DNA from: Macrophomina tecta
Taxonomy: Eukaryota; Ascomycota; Dothideomycetes; Botryosphaeriales; Botryosphaeriaceae
Reading direction: 5' to 3'
Length of the DNA stretch: 64,000 nucleotides
Assembly (NCBI GenBank): GCA_024180945.1
Contig: JAKSGN010000036.1
Location: 930,001-994,000 of the forward strand
This document shows positions 44,401 through 57,500 of this stretch, piece by piece. How positions within the stretch are numbered: the first letter of the stretch is position 1; each line of letters opens with the position of its first letter. The notes under the pieces were generated by a model that saw nothing but the letters and a program-made list of their open reading frames with translations, was not told the DNA's origin and did not search any database. The position numbers were made by a program, and so were the translations under genes.

Positions 44401-45126
44401 TTCCAGCAGTTCGGCAACACGACGGACAACATCGAGCCCAACGTCGAGCCGGTCGTCGAGCGCGGCCAGACACGCCCGACCTACTGGCCCAAGGACAGCG
44501 TGAAGGAGGATTTCCGCGGCCACAAGTGGAGCGGCCTCGCCTGGCAGCCCATAGTCGAGGCCAACACCTTCAAGGACCTGCCCACTGGCGACTCGCGCGC
44601 CGTCAAGCGCGGCGACACGCAGCTCGCCATCTTCAAGGTCAAGGGGAAGTGGTACTGCAGCCAGCAGATGTGCCCGCACAAGCGCGCCTTCGTGCTCGCC
44701 GACGGCCTGATCGGCGACGACCAGAAGACAGACAAGCTGTGGGTCTCGTGTCCGTACCACAAGCGCAACTACAACCTCAAGGGCGAGCAGGCCGGCGCCT
44801 GCGGCAACGACGCCGAGGTCAGCATCGCGACTTTCCCCGTCGAGGAGAGGGAGGATGGCTGGGTGTACGTCAAGCTGCCGCCCGTCGAGGAGCTGGATGC
44901 CCTGCTCGGCACAAGTCGCTGGCAGGTCAAGAAAGAGGAGACGACGGATCCGTTTGCGGAGTTGGATCGTAAGCTAGAGAAGCAGATGCAGGCGAAGGGG
45001 AACAAGGGGCGGAAGGTCAACCTCAGTATGGAAAAGAGCCATCTGGAAAATGGGCTGGGAGAAGCGGCGAGGGCGACCCAGATCTTGGCCGGAGGGGAGA
45101 GGGGCTCTTCGGGGCTGGATTGGTAG
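41454..45126 (+). CDS. niiA: Nitrite reductase, NAD(P)H-dependent, sirohaem
   Basis: Five exons give 1129 residues: 41454-41608, 41695-41845, 41932-42471, 42531-43171 and 43224-45126. All introns are GT..AG with phases that join. Domains in order: FAD fold ([10 protein letters not shown] near residue 40, spanning the exon 1/2 junction); NAD(P)H fold ([15 protein letters not shown] near 187); BFD-type [2Fe-2S] region with CSCHN near 503 and [11 protein letters not shown]; ferredoxin-like halves; the sirohaem/[4Fe-4S] cysteines CVGTTWC near 722 and [17 protein letters not shown] near 762, matching the NiR/SiR signature; and a C-terminal Rieske-type [2Fe-2S] domain ([19 protein letters not shown]) near 974. 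The enzyme converts nitrite to ammonium, the step after niaD. Confidence 0.97.
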
Positions 45127-45759
45127 AGGACGTGATGGATTCGCGGCGTTATGGAGGGAATGGTGCATTGCGTGGAAGGTTTCTCAAGGGATACACCATG
45201 TTACTTTTCCGTTATGGTTATAAACAAAATAGATATTTTCACTCTTACCTTTTCCATGGATGAACCAGTGAACGTGATCTGTGCCAAATATGCTCCTTTC
45301 CTGCTTGATGTTCTACCACCGCGGCGACAAATTGATGATACGAAAAGTATTCTACATTGGCCACACGGTAAAACGAGTACAAGAGGCTCTGTAACGTTCA
45401 AGATTATGATGATATAAACATATTGGTTGACGAGGCTAACTGAAAGGGGTAAGATTGATAATTGTCGGGTCTTGTGGTTTCATCTCGCTACAACTTGCGG
45501 TCGCACTCAACGAAACCACCTCAGCACCACCAAATAACATAGAGTCTTGGTCAAAGAACCGAGAGCGGTCATCTAGTATTCAAACCTCCTTGGAAAAATG
45601 ACCTTCTGAGACCAGGACAGGCCCATCTCAGTCGAGCACCAGAGACCGATCAGTTGTGGAACGGTTCACCTTATTCAGATTTTAGTTTATGTACAATAAC
45701 TGCCAGCCAACTTTCATCGCGCAGTGAATCTTCAAGATCACTTCAGATGCCCAGTTACT
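45127..45759. other. Intergenic region between niiA and tRNA-Leu
   Basis: niiA 3' flank and the upstream flank of the tRNA gene. No coding pattern is seen. Confidence 0.6.
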
Positions 45760-45857
45760 GGTGAGGTGGCCGAGTTGGTTATGGCGCCAGGTTAAGGTGT
45801 TAGCTTAACAAGTTTCCTGGTGGGGCAACCCGCGCGAGTTCGAGTCTCGTCCTCATC
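45760..45857 (+). tRNA. tRNA-Leu(AAG) with 17-nt intron
   Basis: The cloverleaf folds fully. The acceptor stem is GGTGAGG with CCTCATC (one G-U pair) and the D stem GCC/GGC. The anticodon stem is CCAGG/CCTGG, with loop TTAAGG...T and anticodon AAG at 45794-45796. The intron is 45798-45814, after position 37; it contains CTTAA, complementary to the anticodon loop, as in eukaryotic pre-tRNAs. A long variable arm (TGGGGCAACCCGC) marks a type II tRNA, and the T arm is GCGAG-TTCGAGT-CTCGT. CCA is not encoded, as expected for a nuclear tRNA. It would read CUU codons (and CUC if A34 becomes inosine). Confidence 0.95.
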
Positions 45858-45861
45858 ATCA

Positions 45862-45869
45862 TTTTTTTT
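45862..45869 (+). terminator. RNA polymerase III terminator of tRNA-Leu
   Basis: A run of eight T residues starts four bases after the tRNA end, the usual Pol III stop signal. Confidence 0.9.
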
Positions 45870-46553
45870 GCGCTCTGGAGGTTTTGTGGAGGACTGTTAA
45901 GAGGTAGACAGGCGAACTCCGATAAACTCTTTGTTTTAGTGTGGTCGGGGGAACTGAGGGAGGTTAAGCGAGCTCCGAGTTCGAGTGGTCAAAAGTGTGG
46001 GCGAGTGTTGCTGGTTTAAGTGATGCCAAGAAGAGTGAAGGAATGCGTAGTCTTGCGCACGCATGAGTTGTGGTGCAATGCGGGCCAAGTCCGGTTCATG
46101 CGGCCATCCTCGCCCCCCCAAAAAAAGAAAAGAAAAGAAAGAGGGCTTACGGTACTTTGAAAGGCAAAAGACATAACTGTGGTTGAATACGAAGTTGGTA
46201 GTAGTGGCAGTCATCCGGAAGTGGATTTCATTTGAATCAAGGATCAATTACACCTCGCCGATTGCTTCAGCTGCGGAGCTGGCGCATGTATGAGATAGTA
46301 CGAAACTGATCGAATTCTCGTAAGTATGTACTTCACGAAGTCATGTAAATTTTCCATACAGTAACTTTTCCAGGCCTTTATCCGCTAATACAATTTCCGC
46401 TCTCTCTGATTATCTCTACTGTTTCTTTTTCCAACAGTCTGCTTAGTCTGTATCTCGTTGCCGCAACTTTTCCCCCAGCACAACCACGCAAACGCCGCAG
46501 ATCGTTCCCCCTCCCCTCTAATCACTCCCCCTATATTTCACACCTTTCCCTCA
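45870..46553. other. Intergenic region
   Basis: No gene is supported. A C run followed by an A/G-rich stretch lies at 46112-46145. The right end is the 3' flank of the decayed CCCH gene. Confidence 0.5.
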
Positions 46554-47225
46554 CTACGCATTCACCCCAAGCGCCACCGAACTGGACCGACACCTGCCGA
46601 CAACACACTTCTCCTGCCTACAGAGATGTCCGCGATAGCACTTGGTACTCACGCACACCTTACCCTTACCGCACAGCATCTGCGCAATCAGCACACGCAT
46701 CACCGCCACCAGATCCACCAGCAGTGCCTCGTGGCTGTAGAGGCAGAAAGCAACGCTGCACACGTTCAGCAGGTGGAAGTCATTACAGGGTTTGACGGCC
46801 ATGGCGCGCTCTTGAAAAGCCTGGAAGGCGGCCGGCGAGGGACGCCGGGGGGTGGAAGTCGAAGCGGTGGCCGACCGCGTTAAGCGAGATGAGGTGGGTG
46901 GTGGAGGGCGCTTTGGGCCGGAGACGGGCGGTGGTAGGCTTGTGCGAAAAAAAGAGGGAAGTGGAGGAGGAGGCTTGGTGGGTGACGATGGCGGTGTTGG
47001 GTTGCTTGGTGGCGACGGACGGGAAGACGACGCCGTTGCTAGATGATGAGAATTCGTGACCGCCGCTGCTGCTGTTGCCGTTACATCCATTCTCTGGGGA
47101 GGCCCATAAATTGGGGCGGCCATCGGTGAAGCGGCGGAAGATAGGCGCAGTATGAGCGAGTCCTAGGCGTGTGGGGAGAGTTCCAGAAGGTCAAATCCGG
47201 CTCCTCTGTGGACTGGGCCATTCAT
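46554..47225 (-). pseudogene. Frameshifted tandem CCCH zinc-finger protein gene
   Basis: The minus strand encodes the C-terminal part of a fungal CCCH family. From 46847 down to the stop at 46554 it reads SPAAFQAFQERAM, then PCNDFHLLNVCSVAFCLYSH (C-x8-C-x4-C-x3-H), then LCGKGKVCVSTKCYRGHLC (C-x5-C-x4-C-x3-H). The preceding conserved segment (THLISLNAVGHRFDFHP, after a Ser/Thr-rich linker beginning LWASPENGCNGNSS) is in another frame, 46853-47190. The switch lies at a six-base homopolymer, 46847-46852 (G on plus, C on the coding strand). A further change of frame would be needed near 47163-47225, where MNGPVHRGAGFDLLELS looks like the end of an upstream domain that is otherwise missing. Relatives have a larger N-terminal domain (DUF7923 type). 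One frameshift could be a sequencing error; with truncation, a decayed gene is likelier. Confidence 0.65.
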
Positions 47226-48509
47226 TGTAGCTAAGGCAATACGGTCATGGTTAGTGGTTGCTTTCTTATTCTCTGCTTCTCTCGGCGAATGTACTGCTGG
47301 AACTTGTGTGAAAAGAGTCGAAATCTTTGTAGCTCCATGCCGAGGACAATTTGAAGCGTTCATGCAAAAGTACGTATGTACTAGCGGTCCTTCCAGGTAC
47401 TTGCATCCGTATGGGTGCTTCAATTCCCCACTCCGGTTGCGCATGCCGTTGCAATGCTCCTGTTGAAACATTTGATTCACAAGTGTTTTGGCTCGTCACA
47501 TACCTGTTTCAGCAAGCAAGCGTGTTACACTACTGTTACATCAAAGTAGCTAGTATAGGTATAAGGGAAGCCCTTAGCGCCTCCCTCAACGGAGGCATGC
47601 TAACCTATGCTGATTCATCCTATTACTACTGAATAAGCTGTTACTATACTTGTTCCAACAGCTATTTTAGGACGATGGAGTTGTTCTGCTTTTGCCTTTA
47701 TGGCTTCTTGGCTCGGTTTTTCTTCGACTCTGCACTCTGGGAAAGTCAGCTTGGCTTTTATACCTGGATTTTGCCGTGCCCTCTTGTCTTGGAAAAGAAT
47801 GTGCCGGCTATAAATCTATCCAGCGCACCGTCTGTACCGTGATCATAGGGCAGAGCGCTTGGCGAACGACTTGCATGAGTAAACTTCATGGCTTATTTGC
47901 TTGTGTATGGCTTTCAAAGCGGCTGCAAGCGATTCCACGCGCCTCTCGAGAAAAGTGGGGAGAGAGGGGGCAGTGATAGAAAGGTTTCGCTCGTGCACAA
48001 GGGGGTGAGCAACACACTAAGATCGTCGAACAGTCCTCTAGCGAAAGTGAGCGCCCAGCACACCGGAATAGCCTCCAGTCACCGGTCTTGAGCCATTGGC
48101 GATGATTGAGGTCAGTGGAGCACTGGCTTCGGCAAACACTAGAGACAATCTCTCGCCATGAGACCAACAACAAGACTCTCGTAACTCCCATTCTGGAACC
48201 GTCCAACTGTCCCTGCATCAGAATGTTCATTCACCGCCTGCTGCTCACCACTGATTGAGCTGGTCGGCGTCAATTCCCACATGCGACTGCTCAGCAGCCC
48301 GATCATTACACGCGTCATGGACGCCACTGGCCCGACCACGACCTTCAAGGCAATATACGTACTATATTCAAGAATTTTATATACAGTAAAACTATTAGAA
48401 GATGAACCCATTCTCCCATACACCAATACCAGACACATCTCTATTAGGAACATAATACAGACCCCTACTCCACAATCTCATCAACCCCTCACGACCCCTC
48501 ACAACCCAC
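47226..48509. other. Intergenic region, no supported gene
   Basis: I searched the minus strand for the missing N-terminal part of the CCCH gene and did not find a convincing match. Minus-strand frames at 47886-48230 and 48139-48453 have partly protein-like composition but no motif. The right end is the 3' flank of csf1. Confidence 0.4.
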
Positions 48510-51500
48510 TCAACTTGACCCCAAAATTCTCGAATACGCATCCTCCACCTCCTTGACCACCTCCAACAACGTCACAATAACAATCTGATGGGTCACATTC
48601 GGCAACCGATCCCTCTGCAACCCGATCCACTCCAGCGGCGGCGTCGCCTCGCCCATATCCCTCAACTGCGGCGTCTCAATGACCGGAGCCTCCAGCGGCG
48701 TGTACTCATACCTGGACTGGGGCACATTGACCACAGCGGTGATCTTGCCCCTATCGGCTTCCTCTCCAGCAACCGCACAGTCCGCAGCCTGTTGTTGGCT
48801 ATCGGCCGTAATCTTGACAGCCGACTCGGGCAGCGGCTTGCCGAGGCGGTTGGCGAGGGCGCGCGAGTGCGTATTCCACATGTTGCGGATAAAGCTGATG
48901 CGGCTGTAGTTCCAGCCGACGTCGACCTTGCCCTCGAAGGAGCTCTTGAAGATGTACTCGATGCTGTTGCTGCCGGGCGCCTGCCATGTCTGCATCGCTG
49001 CAATTACCTTGGGCACACGCAGGATGGTCCCGCCCTTGGCCGTCATTGCACTTGCCACCACGTCCTCGACCGTTAGCTCGCTGACGGCGCGTGGTCCCTT
49101 TGCTTGCGCGACCGAGGCGAGCGCAACGCTGAGCTGGCCGAGCGTCATGCCGAGGCCGCTGTGGATCTTCTCATTTTCGAGAGCGACGGCGAAGCGGGCC
49201 TGGACGTCCGAGGCGGTCAGGAGGAGGATTTGCTGGTCGGAGAAAGTGCCAGGGAAGGCGCCGACGCTAATGGCTTTGAGTGTAATGACGACATCTGTAT
49301 GTAAAGAGATAGGTGCCTTGGGTTGTTTCTCTACATCTCCTTTCACATCTGGTTTCTGAGATGAGGTATTGTCTGTGCTCGTACGCCTTTGCTTGAACGA
49401 GCTTCTGCGGAGGAATTTCTCGATGTCTTTGATGGATTGCTGGTAAGCGGTCTGGTTTTCCTGGACTAGTCTTTCCACAGCTTGCATGAGGGCGATCGCC
49501 TGCGCAGGGCTTACTGGCGTCATGAACGCTTGCACCCTGTCGCCTTCCAGCGTAGCCACAAGTCGATCCTGTGACCCGAGCTCTGTCCCCCTGACATTGT
49601 ACATCAGGAAGGCGAAATCGGTAATGTCAGCTACAGCGAAAGGTTGATAGTCAAATGCAGCTTTGACGCGCAATCTCTCAAATCCCATGGAAGCCTGAAT
49701 AAGTGGCGTTCTTCGAGCTTCCTCATCCCGCGAAGGCCAACTGATTGACGTCCGGACCTTGAAATTCAGCATCTCGACGAAGCCGCTCGTTCTGCCGGTG
49801 CTGTCAATACCCAGCCTGTCAATGCCAATGCAAAGGTTCTGCTCCCAATCAGAAGTCTTTTTGGAAGAAGCCCACAGATTGACGATCTTGAATGACGGCT
49901 TGCCAATGGCTTGACCCATGTCGAGATCCACCGCCATCTCTTGCACGGCAATTGTTGCGTTCCAAGGGAATGCCGCGGCCGCAGCAACCTGCTGGTATCT
50001 TTGGACGAGATACTCTTGAGGTTCCTCGGTTGGCGCTGGATTCGAAGGTTTCGGGGCCTCGCGGACCTCCGGGGGAATCCAAATCTCCCGGAAAAGGAGG
50101 AAGTCTTGCAGCTGTCTAGCATTGATGTGCGTTCTCATAGGGTTGATCTTGAGTATTGCCGACATCCCGCTCGTGCCGCTCAAGTGCTTGCTGTTCATCA
50201 GCGAAAGTACGATGCGGTCGACATCGAAGCTGAATGTTGACTCTCTTGAGTAGACATGTTGCACGGATGCTTGCAGGTTGTTAAATGTGGATGATATGGC
50301 GAAAAAGTTACCCTGCTCAGTTGACTTGATGCTGTTGATTGTCAGGTAGATGTCCTCAAAACGAGTTGTAGCTGCTACACGAGCAATGGGCTGGCAGCTG
50401 AGGCTAAACTCTTGTTGGCAAATCCGAATGCCAATATTGAGACGTGTTTTCCCAAGAATGGCACTCGGATCTGCCGTAATGAGGTTCTCTTCGTCGAGGA
50501 ACTTCTGCGGTGCCTTAGGTTCAACAACCGGTTCAGGTATCTCATCCTTGTCCCTGGCCTGAACCACTTCCTTGACACTGTTGGAGATGTCCATGATTAA
50601 AGGAACAACAGTAGGGTACAACAGATTACTCGATGCATCCACCTTGACCTCAGCGTTGAGCGACGGATCAAGAGAGTCATCTCGATACTCAACTTTGAGG
50701 GAAATACCAGGAGCACGAAGGGTAGTGCTCGTGTTAGATCCGTCGTTGGCAAATTGGCCATATCTTCCATATTGCTGACTACGGCTGGCAGTTAACCTCG
50801 AAGCTGTACGAGACATCTCCCGCTTGCCCTGCAATGTGACGACGGCACCAGCGAAATCCGCGTCTACCACGAGTGAGGACAGCTTCTTATTGTTGAACAG
50901 GTTCTTCCTAGGCGTCTCGTTGGGTGATGCCGTGGTCTTCCAGGATGCAGTTGCTGCTCGGACCTTCTGGCCAGCAACCGAGATGGACCTCTCCAAAATA
51001 GAAGCAGGCAAAACAAATCGTGATTCTAGTAAGAGGTCCAATGATTTTCCTGCGGCATGGAAGGCAAAACGTCGATCTGTTTTCGAGGAGGCGTACGACA
51101 CGTTGAAGACGACTTCGGGAAGCAGTGCCGAGTTGAGAGAGCGTTGGGTTTTAGGATGGCTCTCCGGGACCATCTGGAGCTGCATATCCTCGATCGCGAG
51201 TCTAGCAGCTTCCTCGCTCCTGGTAGAGAGGTCAATTCTCTTGAACGAGAGAACCAGGTCCTCAACCTCACGATCCGGATATGCAGGAACAGAGTTGCCT
51301 ACAATCCAGCTTATTTGGACGTTCGTGATCTCCAATGATGCGGAAGATGTGAACAAGCCACTGGACGCAAGACTCGAAAGGTCGCCTTCTTCTCCTGCGG
51401 TGTCCGTTGCAAGACGGGATGGGCGACGCTTCGGTTGACGAAGTTTACGAAGGTATTGCCTCTCTCGAGAGAAGTCGAGGACCTTGATGCGTTCCTGCAA

Positions 51501-54500
51501 GTGATTCATGACCTCGACCGTGGCTGACGCAGTCTCGGCGAACACATTAACCTCAAGACCAGTGGACCGGATCCGGTAATCTCGCCTCGGGATGACGGAG
51601 ACACCACTTGAAACCGTCCCACGAAGCTCCATTCCAAAGATTAGATTACCACAGTGTCGAAGGGTCTCGCCATCCGAGAGCTCCAACGACAAACTTATGT
51701 GAGGCAGCATGGTGGCGAACTCTGGGAGAGGGAGTAAGCTGCCGTCCTCTGAAATGTTGCTTGCTTTGGCCTGGATTCGGTTGAGCTCGAACGCAAGTTT
51801 TGAAGAAGAGGAATCTGGTAACTTTGTGGGTGCTCTTGCTATGATGCTCAGACCTGCCATGACAAAGCTTGCATCAAAGGCCAAAGGTCTCTCGTTCTTG
51901 GGCTCTTCTGGAGGATTATCGACAGGCTTCTTGCTCGGCAAAGCTTCCTTGACATTGATCTTCAGGACATCAATGTCACTCTTGATGGTGTTCATAACTC
52001 TTGTGACTTCAGGCTCTTGTAGAGCGGATAGAACGCCATGAACTGCGGATGCCTCGATTATGAAGGCTTCCATGATGCTGTTGAATGTGACTTTGGGTCC
52101 TGAAGGGGAATCAATGAGCTGAAGACGACCATTATGGAGAGGAAAGGTGAAGGCGGCTATGTTGTGCGATCCCTGCTTGTTCTGGTTCCTTAAGTAATGG
52201 GTATGACGATCGAGGTCGAAGTTGACATTCAAAGTAGGATTCCCTCCGAGAACAGGTGCTGCTGAGACTCTACCTGTCCGGCCAGAGATGGCATATGTCA
52301 ACGATTGAAGAATAGCAATGTCGATGCGGTATGCGTCCATTAAGAGCGCAACAGTGATATTCGGCAAACTTGGATCCTTCTTTGGTTCCACAACTGGTGA
52401 TGTACTGTTTTTTTTGCTGGGTTTCTTAAATTTCTCGGCTTGTCTGGCGAAATAAGCAACCTCATCGCATATGAATGAGTTTGCGACCTCGATGATACCG
52501 AGGATGTCCTCTTGAAGTTTCCACGTAACCTCTTCGCATTTGCCAACCACCATCCAACCTTCCGGCATGGGATATCTCCATCGGTCGTCATCGTGGGAGA
52601 TGAAGATGCTGGGTCTGAAGACCTGCGACCTCACTAAGAGTCTGCCGCGGGAGCGTAGCTCCGAACCAGCCGAATCGGAGTGGATGAGAGCGCTAACACT
52701 CATGCCCTCGTTTGCTTCTTTTCGGTTAGAGCCAACAACGGATACTTTCATCTCATGACAGGAAGAAATATGCCGCATGTTGATCGTATCAAGACTAAAA
52801 CTTCCATGGTCTGTTCCGAAAATAATCTGAAAATCATGAACTTCCGGATTGTTCTTCTTGGCTTTCGGAGACTGAGGTGAACTGGGTTTATCCTTTTTGG
52901 ACATAGCTTGGGGCGCCTCTTCTTGGAAGAGAGTGAGAACGTTTTCGACGAGCTCGCATATTTCCCAGCTGAACTTGATTCCAACTTTCTTTGTAGAAAT
53001 CTCAACCACTGAGGACCTCGTAATGCTGTCTTGCTCCAGGAGCATAAGACCGGAGGGCGCTGGAGGTGGCAACAAAGCGGCCTTGATGGCTAGGAGCTGG
53101 AAGAGAAGCTCACTCTGTTCTGGGCCAGGGTCAATGACGAAACGAATGGCAGCCGTCTTGACAGACATCTCAACCGGTAATGGTTTATCATCTTCAACCA
53201 TTTCGTCCAGATCTGCAATCGAACCGTAAAGCGCGCGCATTGCCAAGCTCTTCTTGACATGGGCAAGATCCCAAGTCCGCCACTGATCCCATATCTGAAT
53301 TACTTTATCCTCGGCATTGTCAGGGCACTCCAAGTTACCCTGGGCGCAGGTCCTCGCAATTTTTTCTCGAGTCTTGGTTGAGAGGCTGTCGTATATGAAG
53401 CGAAAACGCGAGATAATCTTCCAAGAATCGTGATTTCGAAGGTGATTGTGGGCCGCTCGCAAAGCGTACGACGGCCTTGTGATGAAGGCTGGATCAGGTA
53501 TTTCTCTTCCAGAAGTTGTTAGAGCATAAGCCAGGTAGCAAAGCCTTCTTTTGCTCCTTGTCCCAAGATCTGCGAATTTTGCCTGTATGTCGTCCGCAAG
53601 CAATGTTGTCCGATGGATGAGTGAGGCAAGGTACTGGAGTTTCTTGCTTGAATTTGCAATATCGAGATTCCTGAAAGACATGTTAACGGATGCGGATTTG
53701 CCAGTGATGACCCAAAAGAGAAGCTCCTTGAGAACAGCCCGAACCGCCACGTCCTCGGCTGCGGCGTTTTGCTGCTTTTCTCGAACAGATATGCTAAGAG
53801 ATTTCATCGTTGTGTGGACTGCGAGAGTGCTGTTCTTGCTGGCTTCCGTTTCCGTCGGGAACTTCTTCTGTCGAAGAGCAATGGACAACCGGTCTAAGAC
53901 TAGATCATACTGGTCTTTCCCTGTTTGCAGCTTGTTCGACTCGAACGTGATGTTGTTGATGAACCGTAGATGGAAAAAAGGCAATCTTAAGCTCAGCTCC
54001 GTGGAGGTACCTTTTCCATCGATTCGCTTTTGGAGATCCAAGATTTTGCCCATTATGTCGAGTTGAAAGGTGTCGAGTATATCTTGTGGACGTTTCTCCT
54101 GGAGGGTATCTATGAGGCTGGCAACTGTTGAGACTGCATTTGGCGTGACTAATGCGCGAATGCCTGGTTCGAAGCTCACAATGAAACTTGTATGAGCAAA
54201 GTTCTCGTCGAAAGTCTTCGAGGATACGTCATTGAACACCAAAGCGTTCCGCGAGGAGTCCTCCGATAAACGTGTTTCTGTCGGGAAAGTTGGCACATCA
54301 GAGATATCCAGCTCTACGCCCTCAAGCGGGAAATAAGGAATCTCTAAGGAGCTTGACAGTGCTATTGAAGATCGCAGCGAGCCAATCTTCCCTGCGTTGT
54401 TTTCTTCTTTGCTTTCAAGCGCATCGGAGTAAATGCTTGTTGTAGTCCTCCTTTCGAGCAACGAAGGTCGCACAGAAGCACTGTCTCTACTGTCTGTCTT

Positions 54501-57500
54501 CTGATGGGCATTCGGTCTTTGGGCCGCACTAGCACGAATGCTTTGTTTCAATGAATTCACTGATGAGGAGCGCGCACTCAATGAACGCCGATGATAACCA
54601 CCTTTTCGGTTTCGGTACCCCGAAGAATCTGAAGACGAGAGCCCTGAAGGTGCAGTGCTTGCAGCCAATGTTGAGGGCACGCTCCCTTTCCTCAATAAAG
54701 ACTGGCCTCGGAGGGGAGGAGGGAGGTACGGAAAAGTCATCGCTGGCGGCTCGACTTTGGAGTAGACAGACCGTTCACCAAAGGATTCCAAATCCTCAAG
54801 TAAGAGCCAAGGCGTCCTGCTGGTACGCATATCGCTCTCTTTCAAATGGCTCTGCTGCTCCATACGATCTTGGCTGAAGTGAAGTTTCCTCTTCAGCATG
54901 TTAAGCCGGACATCAGTTTGCAGATACGCCTGGGTTTCTACCATTGTCCTGCTACTTCGACCGCGCTGTCGGAGTGCTGACTTCGCATCAGCCGACGCCA
55001 CAACTAAATTTGGAATGAGGACATCGAGACGCTGTGAGAAGGTAGACCTCGCCCAATCATTGAACTCTACACTGATCGCATCGGTACTCATAAGTAAAGC
55101 TTCCTGGGCAACATGCAGCCAGACTTTAATCGTACTTGTCTTCAACCTGAGAAATGTGACGTCGTGGATTATAAGTGGATTGACGATGGGTAAGGCGTTC
55201 TCGTCATCGTCCATGGAAAAGCCAAAGCATCGACCGAAGGCTCCAAGCTTCTCTAGAAATTTCCCGGAGCACTCGCCAGTGATTTTTCCAATATCAAAGT
55301 CCCAGTTGCACACGTATGTTGGTTCCAAAGGAGGCAAACCAAAGGTCCTGTGACCGTAGATCTTCACCAAGTCGATGAAAAGCTGCGTCCTGTTGTTGGT
55401 GTCGAAGCCGCTGTCATCTGTCGCGTTCGCAATGTTGAGCGCAAGACTCAGAGGACTAAAGTCCACCATAAGGTCCATGTAGTAGCTCGTAAATCGGAGA
55501 TCAGCGTTTGCAAAAGGGAGGTCGACTTTGACATGATCCTCGACCGAATATAGATTTCCCGGAAGGAGTACGCTCACTTTTTCGGCGGAAATCGAGAGAA
55601 TGACATCCAGATCGTTCGACTTATTAGAGGCCTGGTCCGCCTGGTTGGTCACAGGAGCCTCTCCCGCCTTACTCTGCGGCAGATCTTGGTATTCTTCCAA
55701 CGTCTTGAAATGCATATCCTCGCCGAAGTAGTTGTCTTTAATCTTCATGAAGTGCCGGACTAGGAAGCCGTACAATGCAAGTTCAAGCTTAGTACCACCC
55801 ACATCAAGAAGCAATCTATCAGTAAGGCCAGGTGCTGTTTCTGACCAGTATTTGTAGCTTCCACTAAGGTTCAGCCGACCAAGGTCTGCAACGTGTTTCT
55901 CCTTGACGAATGTGTCAATTGTGTTGTGAGGGGGCATGGAAAGGTCCAGATTGATGTGGTCGCCAATGGCCTTGAAAGAGATCTCGTTCTCGGTTGGTCG
56001 GAACTTGTCCAAAGGTATCTCCAGTCTGGCTCCCAACTGGCGGCCCTGCAATATTATAAACTGGTTGTCCTCAATCTCGGCCGGATTGTTGATGATGTTT
56101 GAATCATTTGTGTTGAGGAACAACTTGAGATTCGGAAACTCCATGTTCATTATGTATCTGAACGGGGTGAATGTGTAGAAATCTGGTGGTGGCCCCGATC
56201 CCCAGTCATTGACAAGGTCAGTAATGAGAAACATGTGGTCTCTGAGGAGAAAGAGCTGAAGATCATTGCATCTCAGATTAAAAGCCCACTGTCGCAATTC
56301 GTTCCATTTCAACGGATTCGAAAGATTACAGTCCATCTCCAGGCGCCCGGACTTCCAGAGAACATCATGATTAACGCTGCTGGAGACTTTCGATTCGCTA
56401 ATATCAAGGTCCAAAGAATTCCGGTATCCTTGAGGGCTCGCGACCATGTCCATCACGTATTTGACGGTGGAATTCGGCTGCACTTCGATATCAAGCCAGC
56501 CAAAGGGGCGAACGGTTTGTCCAGTAGCACCTGTGTCGCGTTTCTTGTTCCTTGTTGCCCTCCTTCTCCCTTTGCTGCGGACATTTTCATTCTCGGTGGT
56601 CTTGCCGTTGCCTGCGACATTCTGGGCTCTGCCTTTCCACTTCCAGTCCTTGGATTTCTCCCGAAGCGGAATGCGTAGCACAGCCTGTTCCTCAAAACTG
56701 ATATAGATTTTGAAGACAGTGTTCACGCGAGTGGCGCCAGGATGGAGCGGCTCGGCAGGAACTGCATCAATGCAAGACGCCGGGAAGAAATAGTTCTGAA
56801 GTATCACACGATGACGGTCCGCCCAGGGGCCGTAGTTGATCACGCCACCATGGATTTGCAGATCAAGGCCGTAGTCTGGAGGCAAAGCGCCATTGATGTC
56901 GAGTGTCGTAACACTTGGGTTTCGATGATTGATACTCTGAGCTTTGGGAACTGAGCCAGGAACATCCCAATAGAAGCTCATGCTCAAGCGCGGGAGATCT
57001 GCGATCAACGAAAACTTGGCATATTCAACACCCTCCCATTCGTCATGTTCATCGTGGTCATCATCGTCCAAATACCTCGTCAAACCAAGCCAACGCTCCT
57101 GGCCCGGGAATGACGGCTGCGCAATCGACGTCCGACTTTTTGCTGGCTTCCGTGAATTCGCGAGAGAATCAGTGGAGCCACTAAAGAGTGTAGAAAGACT
57201 TTGAAGAGGATGCCAGAACTTCCTTCTCGGCGCGGCCTTCTGCTCTTTTGGGGCAAGGTTTGGACATGTAACATCCGCAGCCTGCTTTTTCAATCGCGCG
57301 GCGGTGGCCAACTGAGGGTTCTTGTAATCATGGTTTGGCTTCAGGTGCATGACTGGATGCTCAAAATCGAAATTGAACAACTGTTTGTACACATCAAGTG
57401 GTCCGGCATGAGCGGCGCTCAGCTCTCCACTGGCCTTGTCAAACCTCAAGGAGATGATGGATGGCGTGCTCTCATTGCCAACGATAGCGGCACCTTTATT

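Noticed and set aside
47163..47480. 105-codon minus-strand frame as an independent gene
   Set aside because: Only its last 20 residues resemble the broken CCCH gene; the rest has no motif and probably includes non-coding DNA.
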